This document shows positions 32,949 to 41,750 of a DNA stretch of 52,463 nucleotides, in pieces (positions within the stretch are counted from its first letter, which is position 1; every line of letters begins with the position of its first letter). Origin of the DNA: Roseospira visakhapatnamensis (lineage in GTDB: Bacteria; Pseudomonadota; Alphaproteobacteria; Rhodospirillales; Rhodospirillaceae); assembly GCF_014197915.1 (NCBI RefSeq), contig NZ_JACIGK010000030.1, positions 1 through 52,463 on the forward strand. Direction: 5' to 3'. Under the pieces are notes generated by a model. That model had not been told where the DNA came from. It saw only the letters and a program-made list of their open reading frames with translations, and searched no databases. The translations under genes and the position numbers were made by a program.

Positions 32949-35240
32949 TCAGTCACTCTCCTCCTGGTAGACCCAAACGAACGGGTTTTCGACCGGGAGG
33001 ACGGCGCCGGTTTGCGGGCATTTGTAGTGGCTCGGCAACACCTGGATGGTCTCTGGCTGGACCTCCCCCGTGTCAGAATCGACCGTCTCGTTGCCGGTGG
33101 TGAGCACCATGTCTTCGACACAGAGGTAGCCGTACTTGCTGCGCTCTGCGGCAAGCCCGATCCGGGTGGCAGCCTCCCCGCGCACGAACTTCACATGTCC
33201 TTTGGTGGTGAGGACGCCGATCCGGTCCCGGATCACCGACTGCCCACCGAGCCCTGCCGTGTTCTCGAACGCCTCCGCGAACTGCGTCACGGTGTATATT
33301 CGGCCCTTGCGCGCTTCGTCATGAAGCAACCCCAAGACAACGTCGTTCTTGCGCATGCGCTCGGCATCATGCCTGGCTCCCTCGTCTCTGCGGGACAACC
33401 TTTCGTTCATGGGGTTGACCTCAACCCAGCGGCCCTTGACCTTGTCGATCATCATGGGCGCCATGGCCGGACCGTTGCGCAGTTCGATCTCCAGGCGGCG
33501 CTCGGGGCGGTCCTCGTCGGGCCGGTGCATGATGATCCCGGAGGTGTAGAAGCTGCGCAGCGTGCTGGCGCCGGCCAGGGCCTGGAACGGATCCTCGGCC
33601 AATTGCTTCTTGGTCATCTTCCGGGTGTGGTGGCAGAGCACCACCCCGGCCTCGGGAGCGACCGCGTCGCGCAGGGCCTCCACCCGGTTCTGCAGGAAGA
33701 ACAGCATGGCGGCGTTGGCGTTCTCGCCGCCCTCCTCGGGGCCGCCGTCGAACAGGTTGCGGATCGGATCCAGGCAGAGGATGTCGGGCGGGGCGTCCGG
33801 GAAGGCCACGTGCACCGCCTCGATGGTCTGGGCCAGACCGGCCTCGTTCAGCAGCAGCCGCAGTTTCGGTGTGACCACCAGCCGATGCCGGGCGGCGGAC
33901 AGCACCTCCGGACCGACCCGCAGGCCCTGCAATCGCTCGCGCAGGTAGTGGTACTGGATCTCGGCCTGGAGATAGAACACCCGCAACGGCCGGGGCGGGG
34001 TGAAGCTCAGGAACGCCGCCCCGGCGGCCATGTGAACCAGCAGGCTGATCAGGAAGTCGCTCTTGCCCACCTTGGGGGCTCCGCCCAACACCAGCATGCC
34101 GCCCGGGGTCAGCACGCGGGGCGCGATGATGTCCTCGGGCATGGGGCTGGTGTCATCCAGCAGGTCGGCCAGCGGGAAGGCCGGCACGGCGGTGAGTGGG
34201 GCCGTCTCGATCATCAGCAGTGGCGGCCCGTTGCGGGCCACGTGCAGCGCCCACAGACGGTCGGCCTCCTGACGCAGACGATCCAACGGCCAGGGCGGAC
34301 GCAGCATCGCAGCGTTGTACTGGCAGATGCCCTCCCAGCCGGCGTTCGGGGTCATCTGCCCGCCGTGGACCATGCGGATGAAGTGGCCGATGGCGGCGCT
34401 GGCGCCCTGGAACCGGGTCCAGGCGTCCTCGCCGCTGGCGTGCGCCGGGGTGGTCAGGACATCGGCCAGCCACGGCTTGTCCGCCGATCCCTCCGGGGGC
34501 GGGCGGATACCCGCCATCGCCGGCATGGCCTCGGCGGCCTCGATAATCTCCTCCAGGTCCACTTCGCGGCCGGCGTCGTGACGGCGAATGCTGACCAGAC
34601 GACGAACACCGCCCTTGTGGTAGACGGTGCCGGCAACACGGATGGGCTGGTGGGCCGAGCGGAAGTGGGTGTCGCCGCCGACCTTGACGGCGATCTCCCC
34701 ACGCAGCCGGCACAGGCGGGCCAGATCGGCGCCCTCGGCCGGCTCGGTCAGACGCCACCACAGGTGGAGCTTAGCCTGTCCCTCGGCGGTTCGCCCGCCG
34801 CTTTCGACCACCAGGGTGGGTGCCCCCAGATGCGCCGTCAGGTGAGCCGCCTTGGCCTGGATGTCCCCGGTATCCAGATCCACCACCAGGGTCTGCATCT
34901 GCCGGACGTCTTCGGCCCGGGCCCGGCCGGTTTCGGCCACGGTGCCGGGGATGACATAGACGGCCGTGCCCTCGCGCGCGGCCCAGGCGGCGAAGGTCTT
35001 CATGCGCGCAGGCGTGTCGCCATCGGCTTCAAGCCAGATGGTGTGAGGGCGCCCGTCCTGGCCCTGGCCCTTGTCGATAAACCCGCGCACGGGGATGAAC
35101 CCGTCGCAGTAACCGAAGACCACGTCCATGAATATGGCGATCTGATCGGCATCGGGATGCAGATCGGGCTCGTCGTCCTGGATGGGCGCGTCGTTGAAGT
35201 CCCGCCAGGGATTGAAGTGGATGATGGTGTCGTCGCTCAT
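32949..35240 (-). CDS. RepB-like primase and AAA helicase fusion, replication protein
   Basis: This 763-residue protein has an N-terminal primase-like domain. It shows TLVVDLDTGDIQAKAAHLTAHLG and KLHLWWRL, and HQPIRVAGTVYHKGG carries a His of the RepB-like primase fold. A RepA/KaiC-type ATPase with Walker A GGAPKVGKSDF (about 395-405) and ILCLDPIRNLFDGG (Walker B) follows, then a C-terminal winged region. It would prime and unwind element DNA. The ATG at 35240 overlaps the nuclease gene stop as ATGA. The adjoining iterons may be its binding sites. Confidence 0.85.
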   Translation of the reverse strand: MSDDTIIHFNPWRDFNDAPIQDDEPDLHPDADQIAIFMDVVFGYCDGFIPVRGFIDKGQGQDGRPHTIWLEADGDTPARMKTFAAWAAREGTAVYVIPGTVAETGRARAEDVRQMQTLVVDLDTGDIQAKAAHLTAHLGAPTLVVESGGRTAEGQAKLHLWWRLTEPAEGADLARLCRLRGEIAVKVGGDTHFRSAHQPIRVAGTVYHKGGVRRLVSIRRHDAGREVDLEEIIEAAEAMPAMAGIRPPPEGSADKPWLADVLTTPAHASGEDAWTRFQGASAAIGHFIRMVHGGQMTPNAGWEGICQYNAAMLRPPWPLDRLRQEADRLWALHVARNGPPLLMIETAPLTAVPAFPLADLLDDTSPMPEDIIAPRVLTPGGMLVLGGAPKVGKSDFLISLLVHMAAGAAFLSFTPPRPLRVFYLQAEIQYHYLRERLQGLRVGPEVLSAARHRLVVTPKLRLLLNEAGLAQTIEAVHVAFPDAPPDILCLDPIRNLFDGGPEEGGENANAAMLFFLQNRVEALRDAVAPEAGVVLCHHTRKMTKKQLAEDPFQALAGASTLRSFYTSGIIMHRPDEDRPERRLEIELRNGPAMAPMMIDKVKGRWVEVNPMNERLSRRDEGARHDAERMRKNDVVLGLLHDEARKGRIYTVTQFAEAFENTAGLGGQSVIRDRIGVLTTKGHVKFVRGEAATRIGLAAERSKYGYLCVEDMVLTTGNETVDSDTGEVQPETIQVLPSHYKCPQTGAVLPVENPFVWVYQEESD

Positions 35241-36004
35241 GCCGGCAACTCCCAACAGCGCCCTGCCCAGGCGCAGAAGCGGCATTCATGAAAGTCCCGG
35301 CTGGTGGCGACGCGTGGCAGCAGGTCGCCGGCATCGGTGGCGCGCAGGATGCGCACCGCCCGGTCGCTGGCGGTCTGGGCGCGGGCGGCGTCGAACGGCA
35401 CCAACTCGTGATGCAGTTCGGCGGTGTCCTTGTTGATGGCCGTGAACAGGGCCGGGCTGTCGGCGATGCCGGGCACGTCGGCAGCCATGTAGGCTTGGTA
35501 GAGGGCGATCTGGACGGCGTAGACCGACTTGGCGACGACCACGCCCTTGGCCACCGTCTCGCGCCAGGTCTTCGCGTTCATGGTCTTGCATTCCCAGAGG
35601 GCCGGGAACGCCATGCCGGTCACCGCAGGACCGCTGGCCAGGATGCCGTCGACATGGCCCCGGATGCGGCCCCCGGCGACGGAGAAGCCGAACTGGTCGC
35701 CGTCGGGACGGTTGCCCTTGCGGGTGTAGAGGTCGAACCCGGCTGCACGCAGCCAGCGGATGGCGAGGTCTTCCAGGGTGTGGCCGATCTCGAAGATCCG
35801 CAGGGTCTGGCCATCGACGTCGGCGCCGTCATCCTTGGGCGCGCCGACGAACTCGAACTGCAGCGCCCGGTCACAGGCCACGCCGAGGCGCGAGCCGCCG
35901 AGGTAATCACGGGGCGGCATAGCGGCGCGCTCGGCCACCAGAGCCTCATCGATGAGCGCCGTGATCTGGTCGCCGGCCTGGCCCTTTGAATTGAAATCAA
36001 GCAT
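35237..36004 (-). CDS. PD-(D/E)XK nuclease, Cas4/RecB-like
   Basis: This 255-residue nuclease has GHVDG (D119) and WECKT (E138, K140), the PD-(D/E)XK core. C45 and a C-terminal ECRFCAWAGRC cluster could bind an iron-sulfur centre as in Cas4/AddB. In phages such enzymes act as recombination exonucleases. It is coupled to the primase-helicase downstream and to a DUF6511 gene upstream by short overlaps. Confidence 0.85.
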   Translation of the reverse strand: MLDFNSKGQAGDQITALIDEALVAERAAMPPRDYLGGSRLGVACDRALQFEFVGAPKDDGADVDGQTLRIFEIGHTLEDLAIRWLRAAGFDLYTRKGNRPDGDQFGFSVAGGRIRGHVDGILASGPAVTGMAFPALWECKTMNAKTWRETVAKGVVVAKSVYAVQIALYQAYMAADVPGIADSPALFTAINKDTAELHHELVPFDAARAQTASDRAVRILRATDAGDLLPRVATSRDFHECRFCAWAGRCWELPA

Positions 36005-36417
36005 CAGAAGGGCACCTCCTGGCTGTGGACGCTCTCGGCGGCGATGGTGTGCATGGCATCCTGGAAGCCGCCCACGGCGGCCTCGATCAGGGTCAGCACC
36101 TGAGCCTCGGTGAGACCGGCCAGGGGTGTGTCCCAGCCGACCTCCTCCATGATCTCGCCCACGGGCTTCATCGCCGCCCGCAAGGCGCCTTGCTCCTGTT
36201 CGGTCAGATCAACCACCGCCAAGCCCTCCCGCGCCCGCGCGGTCCAGAAGGCCTGGCAGGTGATGGAGCAGAACCACACCGAGGGGCGGGGCCGTTTCGA
36301 GCAAACCGGATCGCGCCAGCCAAAGCCCCGGGTCGGTTGCCGGCAGACGGCGCAGAGCCGTCCACGCGGATGCCAGCACCGCCAGCGGGCGGCGGCGGTC
36401 GTCGAGGGCGTGGTCAT
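36004..36417 (-). CDS. DUF6511-like zinc-binding phage protein
   Basis: This 137-residue protein has CAVCRQPTRGFGWRDP and a later WFCSITCQ, two cysteine pairs that suggest a zinc finger, followed by a helical C-terminus. The pattern fits phage proteins named DUF6511. Function is unknown. It lies between the helicase and nuclease genes and is presumably part of the replication or recombination set. Confidence 0.7.
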   Translation of the reverse strand: MTTPSTTAAARWRCWHPRGRLCAVCRQPTRGFGWRDPVCSKRPRPSVWFCSITCQAFWTARAREGLAVVDLTEQEQGALRAAMKPVGEIMEEVGWDTPLAGLTEAQVLTLIEAAVGGFQDAMHTIAAESVHSQEVPF

Positions 36418-36420
36418 GGA

Positions 36421-38103
36421 TCATGCCGCCCTCCCGGTCTCGGCGTCGGCGTCCGCCCCGAAGACCAGGGATCTGATCGCCCGCTTGTTGAACTGGAAGG
36501 TCAGCAGGGCTGATGCCTGATAGCGGGTCAGGCCGAAGTCCTGGCGGAAGGCTGGCGGCAGGTAGGCCAGTTGCCGATCGGTCGGCGGCTGGTTCAGCCA
36601 GGACCGCGTCTTGTGGGCGCTTTCATCGGTCTCGTGGGTGTTCAGCCAGTCGTCGGCCGCCGCGAGGCAGACAGTGCGCTCGCCGAGAGCCAGGAGACGC
36701 GGGGTTTGCTTCGGCTGGCCACCGACCCCGTACCAGCGCCCCTTCAGGAAAAACACCCCGCCCCAGGCGTTGAAGCCATTGGCCACCAGGGCGGCATCGT
36801 CGCCGAACAGGTCACACCAGCGGAAGCTGGAGCGCTGCAGCAGGTCGACCTCCGACATGATGAAGCTGTGCAGCGGCGCGCCTTCCTCCGGCGACTCCCG
36901 CTCCCAGACGTAGCCGCACAGCGGGCACTCGTTGACCGCCAACGGCACCTTGGCCCCGCACTCGGAGCAGTCCTTGGTCGGGGCTTCGCCGTCGCCCTCA
37001 TGGCCGTCGAGGTCGACGTCCTGCTCCAGGGAGCCGTGCAGCAGGGTCGAGGTCCCGAAGTCGAGGACGACGCAGTCCGTCTTGACCACGCCGGGGAACT
37101 CGGCCGGATCGACCGTGCTCAGGCCGCGCCCGACCATCTGGATCATGGTGGACTTGTAGGAACTGGGCCGCAGCAGGACGACGCAGGAGGTGGGTGGATG
37201 GTCCCAGCCCTCGGTCATCACGGCGACGTTGACCACCACCCGCGCCTCGCCAGCCGCATAGGCCGCCAGGGCAGCCTTGCGTTCGGTCTCGGGCATATCG
37301 CCGGTGACCAGAACCGCATCCACACCGTCGGCGTTGAAGGCTGCGGTCACCGCCTGGGCGTGGGCGACCGTGGAGCAGAAGACCACGGTTTGCCGCTGGC
37401 CGGCCTTCTCCCGCCAGTGCTTGATGACGGCCTCGGTGACCGGGGCGCGGTTCATGATGGCGTCCACCGCCGTCATGTCGAAGTCGTCGACGGTCCGGCG
37501 CACCTTGCCCAGTGCCTCCTGGACGCCGACGTCGATGACGAAGGTGCGCGGCGGAACCAGATGACCGCTGCGGACCAGTTCGCCGATCCGGATCTGATCG
37601 GCGACATTGGAAAACACCGGCCGCAACCCGCGCTTGTCGCCCCGGTTCGGGGTAGCGGTCACGCCGAAGATGCGGCAGGACGGGTTGCGTTGCAACGCCC
37701 GGTCGATGATCCGCCGGTAGCTGTCGGCGGCGGCGTGGTGGGCCTCGTCGATCACCAGCAGATCCAGGCCGGGCAGCTGGTCGAGGTTGGCTGGGCGCGC
37801 CAGGGTGGGCACCATGGCGAAGGTAACCTGGCCGTCCCAGGACTTGGCCCGCGCATCGACCACCGAGGTGGACAGGTCCGGGTTGACGCGCCCGAACTTG
37901 TCGCGGTTCTGGGTGGTCAACTCGTCCCGGTGGGCCAGCACGCAGGCCTTGGCCTCGCTGCCGCCGACCATCTGGCCGGCGACGGCGGAGAGCATTACGG
38001 TTTTACCGCTACCTGTCGGCGCCACACCCAGGCTGTTCCCGTGTTCGCCGAGCGCGCGGACGCTGCGCTCGACGAACTGCTTCTGGCGGGGGCGGAGCAT
38101 CAT
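36421..38103 (-). CDS. DEAD/DEAH-box helicase (phage SF2)
   Basis: This 560-residue SF2 helicase has Walker A APTGSGKT (about 27-34), DEAH (about 119-122), FGVTATP, a C-terminal helicase domain with MTEGWDHP and QMVGRGLS, and a zinc ribbon CSECG...CPLCG (about 385-405). Similar helicases occur in phage replication modules. It lies 3 bp upstream of the DUF6511 gene. All motifs look intact. Confidence 0.92.
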   Translation of the reverse strand: MMLRPRQKQFVERSVRALGEHGNSLGVAPTGSGKTVMLSAVAGQMVGGSEAKACVLAHRDELTTQNRDKFGRVNPDLSTSVVDARAKSWDGQVTFAMVPTLARPANLDQLPGLDLLVIDEAHHAAADSYRRIIDRALQRNPSCRIFGVTATPNRGDKRGLRPVFSNVADQIRIGELVRSGHLVPPRTFVIDVGVQEALGKVRRTVDDFDMTAVDAIMNRAPVTEAVIKHWREKAGQRQTVVFCSTVAHAQAVTAAFNADGVDAVLVTGDMPETERKAALAAYAAGEARVVVNVAVMTEGWDHPPTSCVVLLRPSSYKSTMIQMVGRGLSTVDPAEFPGVVKTDCVVLDFGTSTLLHGSLEQDVDLDGHEGDGEAPTKDCSECGAKVPLAVNECPLCGYVWERESPEEGAPLHSFIMSEVDLLQRSSFRWCDLFGDDAALVANGFNAWGGVFFLKGRWYGVGGQPKQTPRLLALGERTVCLAAADDWLNTHETDESAHKTRSWLNQPPTDRQLAYLPPAFRQDFGLTRYQASALLTFQFNKRAIRSLVFGADADAETGRAA

Positions 38104-38117
38104 GGCCGTTGCCCCCT

Positions 38118-38741
38118 CTACTGTGCCCAGGTCGGACGCTGCGGCGCCGACGCAGGGGAACTGGGGACCGGTGCTGCCGGCTGGGGCTGGGGTGCCGCAG
38201 CCGCCGGGGCGGTGTGGACGGGACCGGTGGCGGGCACCGGCGTCGCCCCCATGGCGGCGGCGTAGTCCCGGTGATCCGGCGTGACGGCGGCGCGGATCTC
38301 GTTGGTGTCGTCGCCGTTGGTGTCGGTCCCGATATCGATCCGGGCGACGAACTCGACCCCATCAAGGTCCCCCAGTCCGCCGATGCGCCGAGCGGCCTGG
38401 GCCTGTGGGGATTGGTCCTTGTTGGAGATGCCGCGCGCGGAGTTGAGGATGCTGCGCACGAGGGTGCGCCCCATGTTGGCCCAGGTCGGCCCGTTCGGGC
38501 TGTAGAGGCCGATCTTGCTGAACACCTTGCGTTTGGCGTAGGGGCCTTCGAGCACGGTGTATTCGCAGTTGAGGTACACCGATCCCGTGGTGCCGCGCGT
38601 GGCATAGCCGCCGGTCCAGCCCTGGGCCGGATCGTCGAACCCGCCGGGGCGGATCGAGAGCCGCACCTTGGCAACGGTGCCCTTGGGGATGAGGTTGGCG
38701 TTCGACTGTGCGTCGTTGAAATCAGTCCAGGAACCCGTCAT
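38118..38741 (-). CDS. SSB-like recombination partner protein (DUF669-like)
   Basis: This 207-residue protein starts MTGSWTDFNDAQSNANLIPKGT and contains VFSKIGLYSPNGPTWANMGRTLVR, a pattern I associate with phage DUF669-type proteins encoded next to Sak4-like ATPases. The C-terminal 50 residues are Pro/Ala-rich and probably disordered, ending with PTWAQ. Single-strand DNA binding is inferred from this context. ATG 38741 has GGAG upstream. Confidence 0.65.
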   Translation of the reverse strand: MTGSWTDFNDAQSNANLIPKGTVAKVRLSIRPGGFDDPAQGWTGGYATRGTTGSVYLNCEYTVLEGPYAKRKVFSKIGLYSPNGPTWANMGRTLVRSILNSARGISNKDQSPQAQAARRIGGLGDLDGVEFVARIDIGTDTNGDDTNEIRAAVTPDHRDYAAAMGATPVPATGPVHTAPAAAAPQPQPAAPVPSSPASAPQRPTWAQ

Positions 38742-38757
38742 CGTCGGGGTCTCCTTC

Positions 38758-39633
38758 TCAGTCTTGCGTGGATTGGGTGGAGGCGTCGGCATCCGGAGAG
38801 GCGGGGCGGCCAAACTCCATCCTCTCGGGTGCCAGCGTGACGGGACTGCGGATCTTGGCAAACAGGCGGCCCAGGTGCGGTTCCTCGACCATGTCGAGGC
38901 GGCCTGAACGGTCCTTTGCCGGATAGCCCCAGGGGTTCAGGGTGTGGCAGACGAAGGCGCGGAACAGCGCCCCGGACTCGTCCTTCAGGTCGGTCAGGGT
39001 GATGACCTGATCGACGATGCCGGGCAGTTCGAGGCCGGTCTTGGCGCCCTCCATCTGCGGGACGAAGACCGTGCGGTTGAAGTCATCCTGCTTCTCGTCG
39101 AGCAGCCCGACGAAGATCACGTTCTTGGCGCGGGTGTGTTGCAGGTGGGTCAACCAGCCGATCATCTCGCGGCCGTGCAGGCCGTAGGCGCCGCGCACGT
39201 CGGGCTTGCCGGTGCGGTCACTGAAGGCCTCGGGCTGACCCTTGGCCCACAGGAAGCACAACCGGCCGGCGACGGTGATGCTGTCGACAAAGAGGGTCTC
39301 GGTGCGATCGAGGACGGCGGGGTCGCCGTACCGCTCCCGGACCTCATCGAAATGGGCCTGACTGTATGGCTGGTCGTCGCGCAGGGCGGGGTTGGCACCG
39401 CCGATGAAGACGGCCAGGTCCCGGCATTCGGTCCAGGTGCGGGGCCGGATGGTATCGCCCGGCCACCCCTGGACAGCGAGATCGCCGGCCTCCAGATCCA
39501 GGAACAGGGTGGTCGCCGGATCCAGCGTCCAGAGCTGGCTGGTCTTGCCGATGCCGGCCTTGCCGAAGATGCAGGCCTTGATGCCCCGCGTCTCCGCCAG
39601 CCGCTGATCGGCCGAGATGATGGGGAGCGACAT
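38758..39633 (-). CDS. RecA-fold ATPase, Sak4-like annealing or recombination factor
   Basis: This 291-residue ATPase has Walker A FGKAGIGKTS (about 23-32), TTLFLDLEAGD and ETLFVDSITVAGRL (Walker B). The single RecA-like domain, size and adjacency to an SSB-like gene fit Sak4-type phage recombination proteins. It would promote strand annealing with the exonuclease further down the operon. ATG 39633 overlaps the preceding gene's stop as TGATG. Confidence 0.75.
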   Translation of the reverse strand: MSLPIISADQRLAETRGIKACIFGKAGIGKTSQLWTLDPATTLFLDLEAGDLAVQGWPGDTIRPRTWTECRDLAVFIGGANPALRDDQPYSQAHFDEVRERYGDPAVLDRTETLFVDSITVAGRLCFLWAKGQPEAFSDRTGKPDVRGAYGLHGREMIGWLTHLQHTRAKNVIFVGLLDEKQDDFNRTVFVPQMEGAKTGLELPGIVDQVITLTDLKDESGALFRAFVCHTLNPWGYPAKDRSGRLDMVEEPHLGRLFAKIRSPVTLAPERMEFGRPASPDADASTQSTQD

Positions 39634-39932
39634 CACCACTTTCCCTCCGTCTCGACCGGGATGGCATCCAGCGCGATGTCCGCTCCCAGGGCACCGTTCT
39701 TGCGGGCCAGGTCGTAGACCATGCGCAGGGCCTCGGCCTCGCGGTAGATGGCCGACGATTTCTCCTGCAGTGCCAGCAGCGCGAAGGCGATGTCGTCCAG
39801 GGTGACCGTTTCGACCGGCTTGACCGCCTCGTCGCGGCGTCCCGGCAGCCCCGGAACCAGGACCGTGTCGGGAAGCCCGACCAGGGAGTAGGAGCGGTCG
39901 CGCAGGGCGGTGATCGTGTTCTTGGTGGTCAT
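39633..39932 (-). CDS. Hypothetical small phage protein
   Basis: This 99-residue protein starts MTTKNTITALRDRSYSLVGLPDTVLVPGLPG and has a helical second half (LDDIAFALLALQEKSSAIYREAEALRMVYDLARK). I do not recognise it. It is firmly placed in the leftward operon, with 2 bp to the upstream gene and a start/stop overlap with the downstream one. Confidence 0.65.
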   Translation of the reverse strand: MTTKNTITALRDRSYSLVGLPDTVLVPGLPGRRDEAVKPVETVTLDDIAFALLALQEKSSAIYREAEALRMVYDLARKNGALGADIALDAIPVETEGKW

Positions 39933-39934
39933 GA

Positions 39935-40417
39935 TCAGACCTCGTCGTTGGGGGAGAGATTGAAGGTCGGCTTGCCGGCCCGGACGGTGCGGGCGGCTTC
40001 GAAGGCCGAGCGGGTGGACGAGGGCCAGGCGCCGTACTTGCGCTCCGGCACCTTGAAGGTGATGTCGACGTAGTCGCCGGGGTCCTCGCCCTCAGCACGG
40101 ATCCGATCCACCAGGGCGGCCAGTTGGGCCTGATCCCAGTCCACCCGCTTCGGCAGATCGGCAATCACGTTGACCGTGCCGTCAGCGAATCGGACGGTGC
40201 CGGTGTCCTTGCCGGCCGCCTGGCGCGCGGCAGCGGCGGTATCGCCGTACTTGATCGCCAGGGCGCCATCGAGCCAGTCGCGGGACGTCTTGGCCACGCG
40301 CAGTGCATCATCAATGTCGGCCTGGAGCAGCGCCAACTGTTCGGCGGGCAGCGCGGCGATCTCGCCGATCTGCATCCGCATGAAGGCATCAAGTGTGATG
40401 TGGTTGGGAATGGTCAT
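39935..40417 (-). CDS. Hypothetical phage protein
   Basis: This 160-residue protein starts MTIPNHITLDAFMRMQIGEIAALPAEQL and has a helical N-terminal half and a short C-terminal segment ending FNLSPNDEV. I do not recognise the family. It follows the AlpA-like gene by 10 bp and is the second gene of the leftward early operon. Confidence 0.65.
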   Translation of the reverse strand: MTIPNHITLDAFMRMQIGEIAALPAEQLALLQADIDDALRVAKTSRDWLDGALAIKYGDTAAAARQAAGKDTGTVRFADGTVNVIADLPKRVDWDQAQLAALVDRIRAEGEDPGDYVDITFKVPERKYGAWPSSTRSAFEAARTVRAGKPTFNLSPNDEV

Positions 40418-40427
40418 GACCGCCCCC

Positions 40428-40637
40428 TCACGCCGCAGGCTTGGTGGGGGTTTCGGCGGTGCTGGCGCGAAGCTGGTTCGCTTCGAACGCCTCGATATCT
40501 TCGAGCCGGTAGACCACCCGGCCGCCGATTTTGATGAACTGGGGGCCTTCGCCCGTCCAGCGCCACCGCTCAAGCGTGCGGTGGCTGATGTTCCAGCGAG
40601 CCGCCAGCTCGATCTGGTTCAAGTGCCTGATTGCCAT
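40428..40637 (-). CDS. AlpA/excisionase-like helix-turn-helix protein
   Basis: This 69-residue protein is almost entirely a MerR-like winged helix: LNQIELAARWNISHRTLERWRWTGEGPQFIKIGGRVVYRLEDIEAFE. Such AlpA/Xis-like proteins activate early genes or act as excision directionality factors in satellites and prophages. It is the first gene of the early leftward operon, which suits a master activator. A control role is inferred from family and position. Confidence 0.8.
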   Translation of the reverse strand: MAIRHLNQIELAARWNISHRTLERWRWTGEGPQFIKIGGRVVYRLEDIEAFEANQLRASTAETPTKPAA

Positions 40638-40762
40638 TTGGCTCTCCTTCGGTTCGTGTCGAATACCTGCGGAGAGGATGGCAGCCCCCCTTGGAGGAGT
40701 TCGGGAGTAGCCAGGGAGGGGAGACGGGAGGAATCACGATTCTTGGGCCAGAAATGAAAAAA

Positions 40763-40780
40763 GCCGCCCCGAAGGGCGGC
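40763..40780 (-). terminator. Intrinsic terminator of the XRE/ImmA operon
   Basis: GCCGCCC and GGGCGGC pair perfectly around CGAA and are followed on the minus strand by TTTTTT. It lies 26 bp past the stop of the last gene of the four-gene operon and separates it from the AlpA-led early operon. Confidence 0.8.
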
Positions 40781-40805
40781 ATTTATCAGGCGGGATGACA
40801 AGCGA

Positions 40806-41750
40806 TCAGATTTCGAGCCAGCAGTTGGAGCCGCTCTCGTGGATCACGTCGTGCCAGGTGGCATGACCGCCGAAGAGGTCCTTCAATCGCTTCACGGAAC
40901 GCCCGCACTCGGCTTCCTCAATGATCCGAGCGACGGGCAGGACAGGGTCACCATTGAGCCAAGCCTCGGCCAGCATGGTGACAGCGATCTTCTGCTTGGT
41001 CCCGGTGAATTCATGCTGGCGGCCATGAACGATCAGCACGCCGCCATCGCCAGACACCCAGACCGGACCCTTGTGGTCTGGCCCCTTCAGCAGCCGCGCC
41101 GAGAGAATCTCAGGGTCCACGGCAAGCCCGTCCTCATGATCCACCACGTCGCCCAGCGCAACAAAGTCGTGGCCGCGCAGGAAAGCTGGAGCGCTATGGT
41201 CATTGGGATCCAGCGCAATGACCAGCCGCAGGCCTGGCGATGGGCGTCGACCGGCAAGGTCCCTGAACGCCCCATCGCGACGGGTATCGCTCAATCCCCG
41301 TGCCAGCCAGATCCCGACTTGGCTTCTGCGCCTTGGCAGCCTCGCCATCCCGAAATCCAACACCGTGCCATCAAGGTAGGGTACCGGATCGCCGGCAAGC
41401 GAGCAGTCGAGTCCAGCCACAACCCTTCGGCCCAGAAGCTGCATGTCCAGTGCATAGATCTGACGCAGGGACGCCTCCTCGTCATCCTGCCAGGCGGTGT
41501 TACCGAGATGGCCCGGGCGCCCGGTGATCGGATGGGACCCGATGGTGACCAAGCTGTCATCCAGACCATCGTCGGCGATGCCGACGATGGTGCTGCCATG
41601 TCGCCGCAGCAGTCCGGCTTGGATCAGACGCGCCCCGGTACCGCCGTAATGCTCAAGCGCCATCGCCAAGACCTGTGCCTCCCTGGTTGCGGCGATGGCA
41701 GTCAACAGCCGGCGCGCCGCCTGATCAATTCTGCAGGCGCTGCGAGTCAT
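40806..41750 (-). CDS. Unrecognised protein, last gene of the XRE/ImmA operon
   Basis: This 314-residue protein has a helical N-terminus (QAARRLLTAIAATREAQVLAMALEHYG), a central mixed region (GLDCSLAGDPVPYLDGTVLDF) and a C-terminal 60 residues that look like a winged helix (TKQKIAVTMLAEAWLNGDP, VKRLKDLFGG, CWLEI). I cannot name a family or enzyme motif. It overlaps the 395-residue gene by 26 bp and is followed by a terminator, so the two unknown proteins are probably made together and may form a complex. Confidence 0.7.
   Translation of the reverse strand: MTRSACRIDQAARRLLTAIAATREAQVLAMALEHYGGTGARLIQAGLLRRHGSTIVGIADDGLDDSLVTIGSHPITGRPGHLGNTAWQDDEEASLRQIYALDMQLLGRRVVAGLDCSLAGDPVPYLDGTVLDFGMARLPRRRSQVGIWLARGLSDTRRDGAFRDLAGRRPSPGLRLVIALDPNDHSAPAFLRGHDFVALGDVVDHEDGLAVDPEILSARLLKGPDHKGPVWVSGDGGVLIVHGRQHEFTGTKQKIAVTMLAEAWLNGDPVLPVARIIEEAECGRSVKRLKDLFGGHATWHDVIHESGSNCWLEI

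Noticed and set aside
33012-35291. Long plus-strand open frame opposite the primase-helicase
   Set aside because: Antisense shadow with low-complexity Gly/His/Gln composition; the minus-strand gene has primase and ATPase motifs and a coupled start.
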